From: Chionoecetes opilio
Lineage: Eukaryota > Arthropoda > Malacostraca > Decapoda > Majidae
DNA length: 64,000 bases
Direction: 5' to 3'
Assembly (NCBI GenBank): GCA_016584305.1
Contig: JACEEZ010013983.1
Coordinates: 183,501-247,500, forward strand
Shown: positions 26,215 to 40,022 of the stretch, piece by piece
Layout: each line of letters begins with the position of its first letter
Numbering within the stretch: the first letter of the stretch is position 1
The notes under the pieces: model-generated
What the model saw: the letters and a program-made list of their open reading frames with translations, nothing else
Told to the model about the DNA's origin: nothing
Databases searched by the model: none
Program-made: the position numbers and the translations under genes

Positions 26215-28200
26215 TCAAGTCTGTTTTTTAATGTAGTTATTGTGTTGGCTCCGACAACTTTTGCTGGTAACTTGTTTCCATCGATCAACGACTCTAACAT
26301 TGAAATAATTTTTACGGAGATCGGTGATGAAAACGTTGACCGTTTATTTTTAAAAAACCATTATTTCTTGTTGTCATTTGAGTTGAAAGCTCGAATAGGC
26401 CTCTTGATTAAGACATCAAAACCCTTTTTAGGATCTTAAAGGTTTCTATCAGTCCCCACGGTTTCTACGACCCTTTAAGGAAAACATATTAAGTTCCGCA
26501 GTCTCTCTTCATAAGATGAATTTGCAGAGATGAATTTTTTTGGTTGCTCTTCTTTGCACTGATTCCAATTTGGCTTGATCTTTTACGAAACAGGGCGACC
26601 AGAATTGAACGGCATATTCCAAGTGCGGCCTAACCAAGGACGTGTATAATTGTGTCATTACTTTCGGAGTTTTATGTTCAAAGTTACGTTTAATAAAGCC
26701 CAACATCATATTTGCCTTTTACTGGCAGCTAGGCAATGCGAACTGGTTTTCAGATCATTACTGATGATGACACCTAGATCCTTTTCCTGCTGTACTTCAG
26801 TTAACGATTTATTTTGCATTTGATATTTATATTTGAGGTTATCGTTGCCTATATGCATTATTTTACATTTTCGGAATTGAATTTAATAGCCATTTATCAC
26901 TCCAATCTGATAGTTTGTCGAGATCACTTTGTATGAGTTCGCATTTTTCTCTAGATATGCTTTACCGCCTAATTTGGTGTCATCTGCAAATTTTGATATT
27001 TTAGATACAAGTCCGCAGTCCAGATCGTTGATATATATCAGAAAAAGAGTAGGACCCAAGACCGAGCCCTGAGGCACCCCAATAGTGACATCTAACCAAA
27101 TCAGATGCCTCACCATTTATTATTTACCCGTTGTTTACGATTTGAACCCAAAATCCCCAATCCATGAACATAATTGCTCTCCTATGCCATGTGCCCTTAG
27201 CTTGGTCAACAGTCGCTTATGTGGAACTGTATCGAAGGCTTTCTGAAAATAAGGTATATTACATCCGGGGGAAAATTTTAGCGTCCCAGTTTGAAAAAAT
27301 GACTTTAAAAAAAAATCCAGTAGGTTTTTTAAGCAGGATCTCTTTTTTCGAAATCCATGCTGGGAGTTTAGTATAGAGTTATTTTCATCGAGAAAAAGAC
27401 ACTATTTTATCCCGCAATATTTTCTCAAATATTTTAAACAATCACGGCGTTAGACTAATTGGGCGATAATTACTTGCGAGGCTCTTACTCCCTTTCTTGA
27501 ATATCGGTGTAACATTAGCTAATTTCCACATACTAGGAACATTTTTTTCACTTAGCGATTTATTGAAAATAATCTTTAATGGAGCGAAAGTTGACTGTGA
27601 CATTCGCGAAGTAGTCGCGGCGAGATTTCGTCCACCCCCACGGATTTTGCTGGGTCAATTTTCAGCAAATACTTTGATATTTCGTCTATGTTATCTCTCC
27701 TATTACCAGTCTATCCCTTTCGAGTCCTGCATACATGTTTACTGGTTCTGGTAATGGAGTTTCGTCTTCTTTAATAAATACCGCATTAAAGTATTCATTG
27801 AGTACGAACGCCATACTCTTATTATCATTTACCAAGATATTATTATTATCTTTCAGTGGTCCAATACTGTTTTGACGTTTTTCTTACTTCGAACGTATTG
27901 AAAGAACCCTTTTTGGTTTTATTTGGATTCCTTTGCAATTTTTTCTTCATACTCGCGCTTTTTAGACTTAATTAGTCCTTTGCAGCGACGTTTGAACGTC
28001 ATTGTATTTTCTAGAATCGCAGTCTGCATTTGATCTTTTGTAAACTTTATACGCTCGGCGCTTTCTGCCAATGATTTTTTGGATCTCATAATTCATCCAA
28101 CTGGGTCTGTTTATGTTATTCAAACGTTTTCTTACCATGGGAACTGTTTTTTCCACCACCGATTGGAGTTTATTAGTGAATACATTACACATGTTTTCGG
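26215..28200 (-). pseudogene. CR1-like reverse transcriptase, frameshifted
   Basis: Minus-strand segments match LINE reverse transcriptase: RRAYKVYKRSN linker (28100), [20 protein letters not shown] (27085-27025), the catalytic motif [10 protein letters not shown] with the paired aspartates (about 27005-26975), QLYTSLVRPHLEYAVQFWSP (26650-26590) and LESVQRRATKKI. The C-terminal motif, ending KNRLDAHW followed by a stop, lies near 26210. The enzyme would copy the element's RNA into DNA at a nicked target site. Stops and frame changes lie between the motifs, for example near 26465, so no full-length product is possible. Confidence 0.85.
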
Positions 28201-28269
28201 CGTTATTTCCTTTAGTAGGTCAATCCATTCAACTTCGCTTAGTACCCTGCTGATCTTCGTGAAATCTGC

Positions 28270-29000
28270 TTTATTATAATTTGGGACTAATAACCGATTT
28301 TCTTTTGATGTCTACATTGCAATTTATGCCGCATCTGATTAGCCTGTGATCACTGTTTGCCAAATGTTCACCTATATCGCAGTAATCAATCAGATCAATG
28401 TCGGTAGTGAAAACTAAATCTAGGATACTATTATCCCTTGTAGGCTCACGGACCACCTGATTAAATATACTTCGTTCACCATATCAAGCAATCGCATACC
28501 TTCTCTATCAGCAAATTATTATTTCCCGTTTATATGAGGTAGGTTAAAAACTCCACCCAAAAAAAATTGTATCGTTATTATTGTTCACAAAATGACTTTA
28601 TCTCGTCGTACAGGAGACAATCTACTTCCGCATTAGATTTGGAGGACGAAAATATTGTCCCAATAGTTAGGGAATTTACCGTTTAGCTTAATCTTTGCGT
28701 AGACTGAGTCATAATGATCTTTGTTTACTTTATCGATTTCGATTGCTTGCAAATTTTCTTTAATGTAAAGAATGACACCTCCACCTGCTTTTATGCGTGC
28801 GACAATTTAGGAATGTCTTATAGCCTGGAATGGCTATTTAAGTAATAAATGTTTATCTTTTGTTTTTGACCCAACTCTCAGTGATACTGACGATATCTGG
28901 CGGGTTTCGGCAACAACGTATGCTAATAATTCGTTACGCTTTAAAATAATGCTTCTGGCATTTGTGTAGAGTAATTTTTAAATTCCTTGATAGTTTTGGT
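28270..29000 (-). pseudogene. CR1-like APE endonuclease domain, frameshifted
   Basis: Minus-strand reading gives the N-terminal phrase LYTNARSIILKRNELLAYV near 28970-28910, then DIVSITESWV (the catalytic Glu motif, near 28890). The C-terminal NSILDLVFTTD and SDHRLIRCG (28440-28320) follow, the latter containing the conserved Ser-Asp-His of apurinic endonucleases. The domain nicks target DNA for retrotransposition. Frames are interrupted between these motifs. Confidence 0.8.
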
Positions 29001-29129
29001 AACCTTGCGTGAGGGTTACCGGCAGGGCGTCTACGGTCCACTTTTTCAGGGCGCTTGATTAAGTACTTTGATTAGTATTTGCGGAAACGGGACGTACCCA
29101 GCGTTGCTGTGGGGTAAAAGGGGTTAAGG

Positions 29130-29484
29130 TGATGCTGCTACCGCCGTCCGCTCGTCGTTTTGATCTGTAAAGAAGAAAACTTTATCATTTTGCAGACGTC
29201 CTAATCGTGCATGGCCGACGGGGCTGAGGTGGAGTCCGTCATCCCAAATAGGATGGAATCCTCAACCAGGATGGGATCCTCGTAGAAATTATCCAGAAGT
29301 TTGCGAAAATCTACATTCTCCTGTGCACAAAAAGACTCAGTCGGTTATTTGCGCTGAACGCCTTATCGTAAAAACGTTGGCCTACTCCTAGTCTCGGGAG
29401 AATTCCTGAAATAATGATATGATTAGTTTTAGTCTTGAATTTCCGGATCAACTTCCTGGCAGACAGGGAGGTGGGCATTCTTAA
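29130..29484 (-). pseudogene. ORF1 esterase-like C-terminal fragment
   Basis: ARKLIRKFKTKTNHIIISGI and LGVGQRFYDKAFSANNRLS fit the SGNH-esterase-like ORF1 product found in some CR1 elements. The 5' continuation is cut by the MITE at 29485. Confidence 0.55.
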
Positions 29485-29682
29485 CCCTTTCACTCCCAGA
29501 TCTTTCCTTTGCTATATGAAATCGTCTGTTGTTAGCCAGAAAATTGCGAAAACTAACTTAATATGCCAAATGACCAACAAGGATACTAAACAGGTCATAT
29601 CTATAAAATATTGCTTATATTAATTAAAATCGTCTTATGGTACCCAAATTACAATGAAAATTACGTTCTGGGACTCAAGGGG
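29485..29682. mobile_element. TTAA-flanked MITE (piggyBac-like)
   Basis: Bounded by TTAA on both sides (29481-29484 and 29683-29686). The ends are inverted: CCCTTTCACTCCCAGA and TCTGGGACTCAAGGGG. 198 bp, non-coding. TTAA targets with CCC-type ends are the habit of piggyBac elements. Confidence 0.75.
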
Positions 29683-29924
29683 TTAAAGCTCAGAAGATAG
29701 TTATTCACGAAAAATGTGTTAAAAGATAAGAAGAGATGCACCAGAAGATGAGGAACTGATATGCAGCCGATACTTTGACTTCACATTGTTCAGAAATCGC
29801 ACCAGAGTAGTTATCCCTCGGTCACGTGCAAAGATGTGGCCACAGCTGCTCGAATTTTTTTTTAACTATGAAAGACTATGCTCGTATAATATTAGGTGAT
29901 TCAGCTATTAATTTGTATACTCTG

Positions 29925-30049
<125 letters not shown>

Positions 30050-30358
30050 ATAAATAAATGGATAGATATATGAGTTTAGTGAATGACAAACATACATAGA
30101 CGTGTCCACATCTAAAAGCAAATATCATTCACCATGCCATAATTTTATTTTCCCGCGTTTTAATGGTCAGTTTTGTCAAGATATCTCACAACTTGTTCCT
30201 CAAATCACTTTACACACCCACTTGCGTCCTTCTTGATTGATCTCGCCTTTGCTCTTTCCTTCACTATCTCACTCATTATTACGTCGGTGAGCGCGTTCAG
30301 CACACGTTCTTTTGTTTTGTACAAGTGTTAATTGCCGTCTACGAAGAATGTCAGTTTT

Positions 30359-30406
30359 ATTTTTACCTCCGCCAACGAAGTTGGAGGGGTTATGTTTTCA
30401 CCCCGA

Positions 30407-30449
<43 letters not shown>

Positions 30450-30648
30450 GTCTGTCTGTCTGCTGTTTGTTAGTGTACAGGATTTCTCGAAAAGTTATGA
30501 ATAGATTTGGACCAAACTCGGTATACCAAGTCTATTTGGTATAAGGAAAAAATGTTTTTATTTTGGATGAAATCTATTGACAACTGTTGCCATGGCAACC
30601 AATTGATGAAATATTCGGCCGGAGGTATGCACTCAGTATGAGTGCATA

Positions 30649-30697
<49 letters not shown>

Positions 30698-30785
30698 TAA
30701 TAATATATATATATATATTTTAATATATATACGTTATTTGATAAATATTCGGGCGGAGGTATGCGCTCTACTGAGTCCCCAACCC
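30359..30785 (+). mobile_element. Microsatellite-bearing short element, plus copy
   Basis: Core 30359-30640 with CTGT repeats at 30407-30460, an AT array at 30647-30735, then a repeated core end (GAAATATTCGGGCGGAGGTA) at about 30740-30785. Same family as 594-1047. Confidence 0.7.
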
Positions 30786-31271
30786 CCTAGTTTGTTACTG
30801 TGTCTGTTATTAGGGATATTTTTGACTTTGCCTTATGTCACAATAAGAAATTATAAATGATGGAAGTTTTTTTTGTTTTGATGGAAGTTTTTGTTCGTAG
30901 CAGAATCCGGTACATTTCATACAAAGAACATTCCTAGTTTGACCCCCTGGGGAAGTGTTCAGTCGATGTAACTATACGTCTGTCTTTCACAATATACTGA
31001 TCTACTTCACATTTTCATGAGTTGATTTATTTAATGCTCCGTGACTAGCTACTGAACTAGCAGTGAATAGCAACTGCGAGTGGTGAAATATTTCCTTTGC
31101 TTCCAAAATGTTTGTCATAATGTAATACATAGAAAAGGTGATACTGACTAGCTTGATAATGCCCGAAAATTATTATCAGACAACACTGGCGCATGTCCAC
31201 AAACATCATGTCTTCCTTAGCAACCATCCTCATGCACCCACACTTACACCCTAAAACATTCTTATCTGTCG
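30786..31271. other. Intergenic, no gene seen
   Basis: Unique AT-rich DNA. Its duplicate is 34590-35077. Confidence 0.5.
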
Positions 31272-31275
31272 TTAA

Positions 31276-31483
31276 CCCCTTCGCGCCCAGACCTTTCCTT
31301 TGCTATAAAAAATTCTTTTATGTTGTCGAGCCATAAAATTACGAAAAGTAACTAAATATACCAAATTAGTTAGTTGACAAGGATCTAAACAGGTAATATC
31401 TAAAAAAATATTGTTTATATTAACTAATTTTCGTCTAATGGTAGCCAAATTACAATAAAAAATTACGTTCGGGGTCCAAAGGG
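31276..31483. mobile_element. TTAA-flanked MITE
   Basis: Starts after TTAA (31272-31275) with CCCCTTCGCGCCCAGA; ends with a matching inverted terminus and CTAA, one base off TTAA. Confidence 0.7.
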
Positions 31484-31977
31484 CTAAGTAAAATAAGTGT
31501 TCCTCACATGCTACCCTGCAAAGCGTGTCTGCTTAAAAGACCTGGTGCAAAGTGGAGACAGGCAAGCGTTCAATTATTCAGTGCGTCTTATTGTAGGTTC
31601 GCCGTTCTATTTTGGAACACGGCATTAGCGGCTCGTCCCGTCGTTTACAGAAGGGTCTATCGTGCATGTTATGTGCCATTGTTGGAAGACAGGCACGTGA
31701 AGTTGTACATATTTTGATGTAATATGTACTAAAATTATAGTTTGTAGATGTTCCTGGTGTCGTTTCTCGTTGTTGGTGAAGGCAGTGTTAGTTTTGATTG
31801 TATTCTAAAAGAAAATTGTTAAGTTTTGCTACAGAGTTTAAAAGGCAATCTTGGTCACCTTCCTGGCCCTTTCCCCCCAGCGCAAAAAGACTCCCGTTTA
31901 GCTTGTTCCTCTTCCATCACTTCGACTCATCGCTGTTGTTCCCCCAGTGATGCAAGGGAAACATAATGCCTCTAGAG

Positions 31978-32592
31978 CAGTGGTTCTCAAACTGGGGGTA
32001 ATTTCCCCGCGGGGGCAATGAAGCCGTTTCTGGGAGGTAACGAGGCACTTTCTGAAAGTAATAGTTCGCTGGAGTAAATTTATAAATAATAATAAATAAA
32101 AAAAATAAACAAATAAATAAATAAAAAAAATAAATAATATAAATACAGAAGTAAAAAACTAATACTAATATCCAGAGATCGGGAAAATATGGAAGTACGT
32201 AACAAATATTTTTTTCACATAAAACAGTGCTTTTTGCAAAAAAAAACTTAAATTATGATTTCTGCTAGAGATGTACCTGAAATGGCCAAAATAACAAAAA
32301 TTTTTATCCTCTGCAAGTGATAATTTCATTCCTGTCTGTCCACTGATGGGTCAGACTGACAGCGGTATTTCAGTCTTCTGATTTATGTCTAATTATTATA
32401 ATTGAGTTAAAAGTTTACAGGAGTTTGGTTACGGAATGGAGCCAGCAGATACAGCAAATCTGAATTCGCCCAGGCCATGTGATTAAGAGGAGCTTTCGTC
32501 TATAAAAATGTGTTGACTGACAGAAGACAGCGCCTGACAGAAAAAGCTGAGCAAAATCTGGTTACAAATTGTTTTTTTCAATCTTCAGCAGT
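31978..32592 (+). mobile_element. hAT element 5' part (duplication copy 1)
   Basis: Begins CAGTGGTTCTCAAACTGGGG, a textbook hAT terminus, preceded by the candidate target CTCTAGAG. A remnant of the transposase C terminus lies at 32440-32560 but is scrambled here; it is readable in the second copy at 36224-36364. The element is cut at the N (32593). Confidence 0.7.
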
Positions 32593-32593
32593 N
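32593..32593. other. Single N at duplication joint
   Basis: One undetermined base at the exact junction of the two copies, as at 9713. Confidence 0.9.
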
Positions 32594-33854
32594 TACTTAC
32601 GTTTTTCGATATGCTTGAAAATTTTCTTAATGAAAAAGAATGACCCCTCCACCTGTTTTATGCGGCGAAAAATTTGGGAATGTCTATAGCGGAATGGCTA
32701 TTTCCTAATAAAGTTTATTTTTTGGGTTTTGCCCCAACTTCATGATATGACGATATCTGGCGTTTCGGCAAAACGTAGCTAAAAATTCTTTACGCTTTAA
32801 AAAATGTTTTGGGCTTTTGGGTAGAGAAATTTTTAATTCCTTGATATTTTTGGTTTAACCTTGCGTGAGGGTTTACCGGGGGGCGTCTACGGCCCATTTT
32901 TTTCAGGGCGCTTGTTTAAGTTACTTTGTTAGTTTTTTGGGGAAACGGGAGGGGGACCGCGTTGCTGGGGGTAAAAAAGGGGGTTTAAAAGGTGATGCTG
33001 CTACCCCCCGTCCGCTCGTCGTTTTTTGATCTGTAAAAAAAAATTTATCTTTTAGCAAAAGTCCTAATCGTGCTGGCCGAGGGGGTGAGGGGGATCCGTC
33101 CCCCAAATAGATGGAACCCCTCAACCGGGAGGGATCCTCGAGAAATTTACCCCAGAAGTTGGGAAGTCTACTTCTCCTGTGAAAAAGAGACCTCAGTCGG
33201 TTATTTGCGCTAAAAGCCTTTATCAAAAACGTTCCCCTACTCCTATCTCGGGAGAATTTCCTGAAAAAAGAATATTAGTTTTAGTCTTAAATTTCCGGAT
33301 CAACTTCCTGGCAGACAGGGAGGGGGCATTTTTAAACCCTTTTTCACCCCCCAATCTTTCCTTTCTTAGAAATCGTGTTGTTAGCCAAAAATTGCAAAAA
33401 ATAATTAAATTGCCAAAGACCAACCAAAGATACTAAAAGGTATATCTATAAAAATTTTTTATTAATTAAAAGTCTTATGGTCCCCAAATACAATAAAAAA
33501 TTACGTTCTGGGACTCAAAGGGGGAAAGCTCAGAAGATATTATTTCCCAAAAATTGTTAAAAAATAGAAGAGATGCACCAAAGATGAGGAACATATGCAG
33601 CCGTACTTTGACTTTAATTTTTCAGAAAACGCACCAGAGTAGTTATCCCCGGTCACTGCAAAAAATGTGGCCACAGCTGTCGAAATTTTTTTTAACTATG
33701 AAAGGGGGGGGGCTATGCTCGTATAAATTAGGTGATTCGTATAATTTGTATACTCTGTTATAGAGAGAGAGAGAGGAGAGAGGGGGGAGAGAGAGAGAGA
33801 GAGAGAGAAGAGAAAGGGGGAGAGAGAAAAGAGAGAGAGAGAGAGAGAGAGAGA

Positions 33855-33896
<42 letters not shown>

Positions 33897-34189
33897 AAAA
33901 ATGGATAGATATGAGTTTATGAATGACAAAATACATAACTGTCCACATCTAAAAACAAATACATTCACCATATAATTTTTATTTTCCCCCGTTTAATGGT
34001 CGTTTTTTTCAAGTATCTCCAACTTTTCCCCAAATCACTTTACACACCCATTGCTCCCTTTTGATTGATCTCGCCTTTGCTCTTTCCTTCACTATCTCAC
34101 TCATTATTACGTCGGTGAGCGCGTTCAGCACACGTTCTTTTGTTTTGTACAAGTGTTAATTGCCGTCTACGAAGAATGTCAGTTTTATT

Positions 34190-34234
34190 TTTACCTCCGC
34201 CAACGAAGTTGGAGGGGTTATGTTTTCACCCCGA

Positions 34235-34273
<39 letters not shown>

Positions 34274-34465
34274 GTCTGTCTGTCTGTCTGTTTGTTAGTG
34301 TACAGGATTTCTCAAAAGTTATGAATAGATTTGGACCAAACTCGGTATACCAAGTCTATTTGGTATAAGGAAGAACTGATTTAATTTTGGATGAAATCTA
34401 TTGACAACTGTTGCCATGGCAACCAATTGATGAAATATTCGGCCGGAGGTATGCACTCAGTATGA

Positions 34466-34534
<69 letters not shown>

Positions 34535-34610
34535 ATACGTATATTTGATGAAATATTCGGGCGGAGGTATGCGCTCTACTGAGTGCCAACCCCCTAGTTT
34601 GTTACTGTGT
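34190..34610 (+). mobile_element. Microsatellite-bearing short element (duplicate)
   Basis: CTGT core at 34236-34290, AT array 34469-34538, and repeated core end at 34546-34585. Confidence 0.7.
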
Positions 34611-35081
34611 CTGTTATTAGGGATATTTAGACTTTGCCTTATGTCACAATAAGAAATTATAAATGATGGAAGTTTTTCTGTTTTGATGGAAGTTTTTGTT
34701 CGTAGCAGAATCCGGTACATTTCATACAAAGAACATTCCTAGTTTGACACCTGGGGAAGTGTTCAGTCGATGTAACTATACGTCTGTCTTACACAATATA
34801 CTGTATCTACTTCACATTTTCATGAGTTGATTTTATTTAATGCTCCGTGACTAGCTACTGAACTAGCAGTGAACTAGCAACTGCGAGTGGTGAAATATTT
34901 CCTTTGCTTCCAAAATGTTTGTCATAATGTAATACATAGGAAAAGGTGATACTGACTAGCTTGAATAATGACGAAATTATTATCAGACAACACTGGCGCA
35001 TGTCCACAAACATCATGTCTTCCTTAGCAACCATCCTCATGCATCACACTTACACCCTAAAACATTCTTATCTGTCGTTAA

Positions 35082-35286
35082 CCCCTTCGCGCCCAGACCT
35101 TTCCTTTGCTATAAAAAATCGTATGATGTCGAGCCATAAAATTACGAAAAGTAACTAAATATACCAAATTAGTTAGTTGACAAGGATACTAAACAGGTAA
35201 TATCTATAAAATATTGTTTATATTAACTAATTTTCGTCTAATGGTAGCCAAATTACAATAGAAATTACGTTCTGGGTCCCAAAGGG
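35082..35286. mobile_element. TTAA-flanked MITE (duplicate)
   Basis: TTAA at 35078-35081 followed by CCCCTTCGCGCCCAGA; 3' end TCTGGGTCCCAAAGGG then CTAA. Confidence 0.7.
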
Positions 35287-35777
35287 CTAAGTAAAATAAG
35301 TGTTCCTCACATGCTACCCCTGCAAAGCGTGTCTGCTTCAAGACCTGGTGCGAGTGGAGACAGGCAAGCGTTCAATTATTCAGTGCGTCTTATTGTAGGT
35401 TCGCCGTTCTATTTCTGGAACACGGCATTAGCGGCTCGTCCCGTCGTTTACAGAAGGGTCTATCGTGCATGTTATGTGCCATTGTTGGAAGACAGGCACG
35501 TGAAGTTGTACATATTTTGATGTAATATGTACTAAAATTATTAGTTTGTAGATGTTCCTGGTGTCGTTCTCGTTGTTGGTGAAGGCAGTGTTAGTTTTGA
35601 TCTGTTATTCTAAAAGAAATTGTTAAGTTTTGCTACAGAGTTTAGAGCAATCTTGGTCACCTTCCTGGCCCTCCTCCCAGCGCACAAGACTCCTGTTTAG
35701 CTTGTCCTCTCTCCATCACTTCTGACTCATCGCTGTTGATTCCCACAGTGATGCAAGGAAACATAATGCCTCTAGAG

Positions 35778-36420
35778 CAGTGGTTCTCAAACTGGGGGTA
35801 ACTACCCCCGCGGGGGCAATGAAGCCGTTTCTGGGAGGTAACGAGGCACTTTCTGAAAGTAATAGTTCGCTGGAGTAAATTTATAAATAATAATAAATAA
35901 ATAAATAAACAAATAAATAAATAAATAAATAAATTAATATATAATACAGAAGTAAATAAACTAATACTAATATCCAGAGATCGGGAAAATATGTGAAGTA
36001 CGTAACAAATATTTTTTTCACATAAAACAGTGCTTTTTGCAAAAAAAAACTTAAATTATGATTTCTGCTAGAGATGTACCTGAAATGGCCAAAATAACAA
36101 AATTTTTATCCTCTGCAAGTGATAATTTCATGTCCTGTCTGTCCACTGATGGGTCAGACTGACAGCGGTATTTCAGTCTTCTGATTTATGTCTAATTATT
36201 ATAATTGAGTTAAAAGTTTACAGAGTTTGGTTAACGGAATGGAGCCAGCAGATACAGCAAATCTGAAATTCGCCCCAGCTGCCAATGTGGATTTAGAGAG
36301 GAGCTTCTCAGTCTATAAAAATGTGTTGACTGACAGAAGACAGCGCCTGACAGAAAAAAGCTGAGCAAAATCATGGTTACAAATTGTTTTTTCAATCGTT
36401 CAGCAGTCTGAGCTATATAT
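35778..36420 (+). mobile_element. hAT element remnant with transposase C terminus
   Basis: The terminus CAGTGGTTCTCAAACTGGGG is at 35778. At 36224-36364 one frame reads through NVDLERSFSVYKNVLTDRRQ, the conserved C-terminal dimerisation region of hAT transposases, and then hits a stop. The rest of the transposase is absent, so this is an internally deleted copy. Its 3' terminus was not found with confidence. Confidence 0.7.
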
Positions 36421-36790
36421 ATTTTATAGTACAATGTTTTGTATACATTTATGTTGCCAGAATTTCATTCGGGGAGAATCGTTAGCTAATTCAAAAAGTT
36501 AATCATAATCCTTTCCATTTTTTTCATTTTATTTAGCTATATGTACTTAATTTCAGTTTATGGCTTGCTGATCATCCAGTATTATATAAGGCTAGTGTTT
36601 TGAAATATCAATAGATTTCAGGGGGAATCCACACCTGTCCCTCCTCTTGGAGATTGTGGTTCATGACTGTACATAACATAGTTAATAGGACGGATCCGAA
36701 CACATGAGCGACAGGTAGTTGGCCTACTGTACATTTTGTACGGTACAAGCGTCTAACTCGGGGTATTGCGCATCTCTGTATATCGGGTCG
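36421..36790. other. Intergenic, no gene seen
   Basis: AT-rich unique sequence following the duplicated block. Confidence 0.5.
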
Positions 36791-36796
36791 TGAGTT

Positions 36797-37362
<566 letters not shown>

Positions 37363-37577
37363 TTCACATCTTTTCCTCCCTCTCTCCCTATTTATTGTCT
37401 CTCCCACTTCCTCCTTCCCTCCCTATTTATTGTCTCTCCCACTTCCTCCTTCCCTCCCTCTCCCTTCTTGCCTGCTTTCTAGGGACGCAACCAGGGAGAG
37501 GGAGGAAAGCAAGCAAGATTAAAGGTTTAGAAAAAAAAGACAACAGAACAATTAATACTCAGAACAGATTCACACAC

Positions 37578-38466
<889 letters not shown>

Positions 38467-38910
38467 GCTGGGTGCTCCATAGCTCAGTGGTAAAGTGTTG
38501 GTGTTTCAATACATCAGCAAAAAGGTGATGGGTTCGATTCCCCCACAAATCCATTACGGATTTCAAATCTTTACCGAGCTCGGACCCCGTCCCCCCCTCA
38601 AACCCTCTGGCGGTCTGTCGACCTCCCTCCCTCTGGCCAGGGGAAGGTAACTGATAGGCAAGACGAGGGTGAGAGGATCCCCGTCCCATCCCATCCCCCG
38701 TCCATCGACCTGCCTCCCTCTGGCCAAGAGAAGGTAACTGATAGACCCCCCCCCTACCCCTCCCGTCCACCTACCTCCCTCCCTCTGGCCAGGGGAAGGT
38801 AACTGGTGGATGAGAGCTCCCCCATTCTAATCCCCCTCCCACCCTCTGACCGCCCATCAACCTCCCTCCCAGAGAAGGTAACTGATGGACGAGACGTGGG
38901 TGAGAGTATC
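38467..38910 (+). mobile_element. tRNA-like SINE head followed by minisatellite
   Basis: The head at 38467-38550 has A box TAGCTCAGTGGTAAAG and B box GGTTCGATTCC. The body repeats a CCTCCCTCTGGCCAGGGGAA block followed by GGTAACTGAT four times at irregular 60-90-base spacing (near 38622, 38710, 38775 and 38865), a small minisatellite inside the tail. A poly-A tract follows at 38913-38950. Confidence 0.65.
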
Positions 38911-38949
38911 CCTAAAAAAAAAAAAAAAAAAATAGTAAAAAAAAAAAAA

Positions 38950-39619
38950 ATTGTAACAATAGTAATGGGTTGTAATAGTAATGATAATAGTAATGGGGTA
39001 AATTAGTTCATAGTAATGGGAGGTTGTATCTGATGGGAGAGATGTGGTAGGGTCCACGTCATGGGTGGTTCAAGGGTCGTCAGGATAGGTTGCAGGGTCG
39101 ACGTGATGACAGGTAGGGTCAAAGTGAAGGAAGGGTAGTAAGGGTTTGGTTAGGGGTCCACATGATGGATCCGGTTCGAAGGGGCGTACTGAGTTCACTC
39201 AGTGCGTATTTGCGTTCTCGCATCGGACCCCAGACCCTAGCCCCCAGGCCCGCCCCTCGCCCAGACCCCCACCACCATCCAACAGCACCCCAGCGCCTAG
39301 CCAACCCAAGGTTCATTGCCCACCACGCCCACCACCCAGGATAGGCAAGGAGACCAATCCCACCAACCCTCAGGTACTAAAGGTATATGTAATAGAATAT
39401 TCTATCCAATTAAATTAAATTAATAAGGGTTAATAGTGGGGTAAAAAATAAATAAAATATAAAAAATAAATATAAAAGTAATCTCTAAAAACTAAAACTA
39501 AAAAATTATAAATTTGATTAATAATTTTTACTTATTATCTATTATATTATTATTTATATAATTTCTTTACTTCTATATATTTTTTCTCTCTCTCTTCTCT
39601 TTTATATTTTTTTTTACTG

Positions 39620-39620
<1 letters not shown>
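38950..39620. other. Intergenic, no confident gene
   Basis: 39170-39380 is GC-rich with an open Pro-rich plus frame, but it has no domain and no clear splice signals. From 39400 it is AT-rich. Confidence 0.4.
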
Positions 39621-39623
<3 letters not shown>

Positions 39624-39682
<59 letters not shown>

Positions 39683-39781
39683 ACAGAGAGAAAAAAATAT
39701 ATATATAAGTAAATAATAAATAAAAGTATGTGTGTGTACGAATAACCAAAGGCCAGTAGTAGTAGTAGTAGTAGTAGTAGT

Positions 39782-39848
<67 letters not shown>

Positions 39849-39850
39849 AG
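39624..39850. repeat. AT and TAG microsatellites
   Basis: AT array 39624-39672, then a TAG (AGT) trinucleotide array 39757-39849 with one unit short by a base. Confidence 0.95.
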
Positions 39851-39929
39851 AAGGAGCATGAGTTCGTCTTATGGCATCTGGCTCATATAAAATGCATTAA
39901 CAATTAAGCATTCCAATAATTTTCTTTCC

Positions 39930-40022
39930 TTTAACTTCACATAACTGAAAAGGAATGGGGTAGGGGTAATGGTGATCTATCACAGCACTGCTGGGGGTAA
40001 TAATGCCAAAAAGTTTGAGAAC
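39930..40022 (-). mobile_element. hAT terminus fragment
   Basis: Ends TTTGAGAACCACTG, the inverse of the hAT end CAGTGGTTCTCAAA. Only this end is recognised. It is not the missing partner of the copy at 35778, because the flanking bases do not form a target repeat. Confidence 0.55.

Larger units (their letters stand above)
25923..29484 (-). mobile_element. CR1-like non-LTR retrotransposon, degenerate
   Basis: A minus-strand LINE of the CR1/L2 group. In order: an esterase-like ORF1 end (29484-29130), an apurinic endonuclease domain (about 29000-28270), a linker (28192-27968) and reverse transcriptase (27900-26200). Frames are interrupted repeatedly, so it is inactive. The 3' end at 25923-25985 carries short tandem units (TCCTATGTAA), the kind of terminal microsatellite seen in CR1-like elements instead of a poly-A tail. 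A TTAA MITE sits at its 5' side. Part of it lies again in the duplicated block at 32594-33340. Confidence 0.85.
32594..36408 (+). repeat. Large duplication 2, copy 2
   Basis: Second copy of 28724-32592. The first 1.4 kb (to about 34030) is rich in homopolymer errors; from 34040 on it is cleaner than copy 1. Contains a MITE at about 33336-33530, a GA array 33762-33892, the CTGT/AT element 34190-34610, a MITE 35082-35286 and a hAT element from 35778. No gene. Confidence 0.9.

Noticed and set aside
30332..30544. A small conserved protein (SANEVGGVMFSPRSVCLSV...)
   Set aside because: The same peptide appears at three places only because the DNA is a dispersed element with a CTGT repeat; there is no reason to think it is translated.
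39146..39418. Proline-rich plus frame of 90 codons
   Set aside because: A GC-rich patch could be an exon, but no clear splice sites, start context or known domain is visible.
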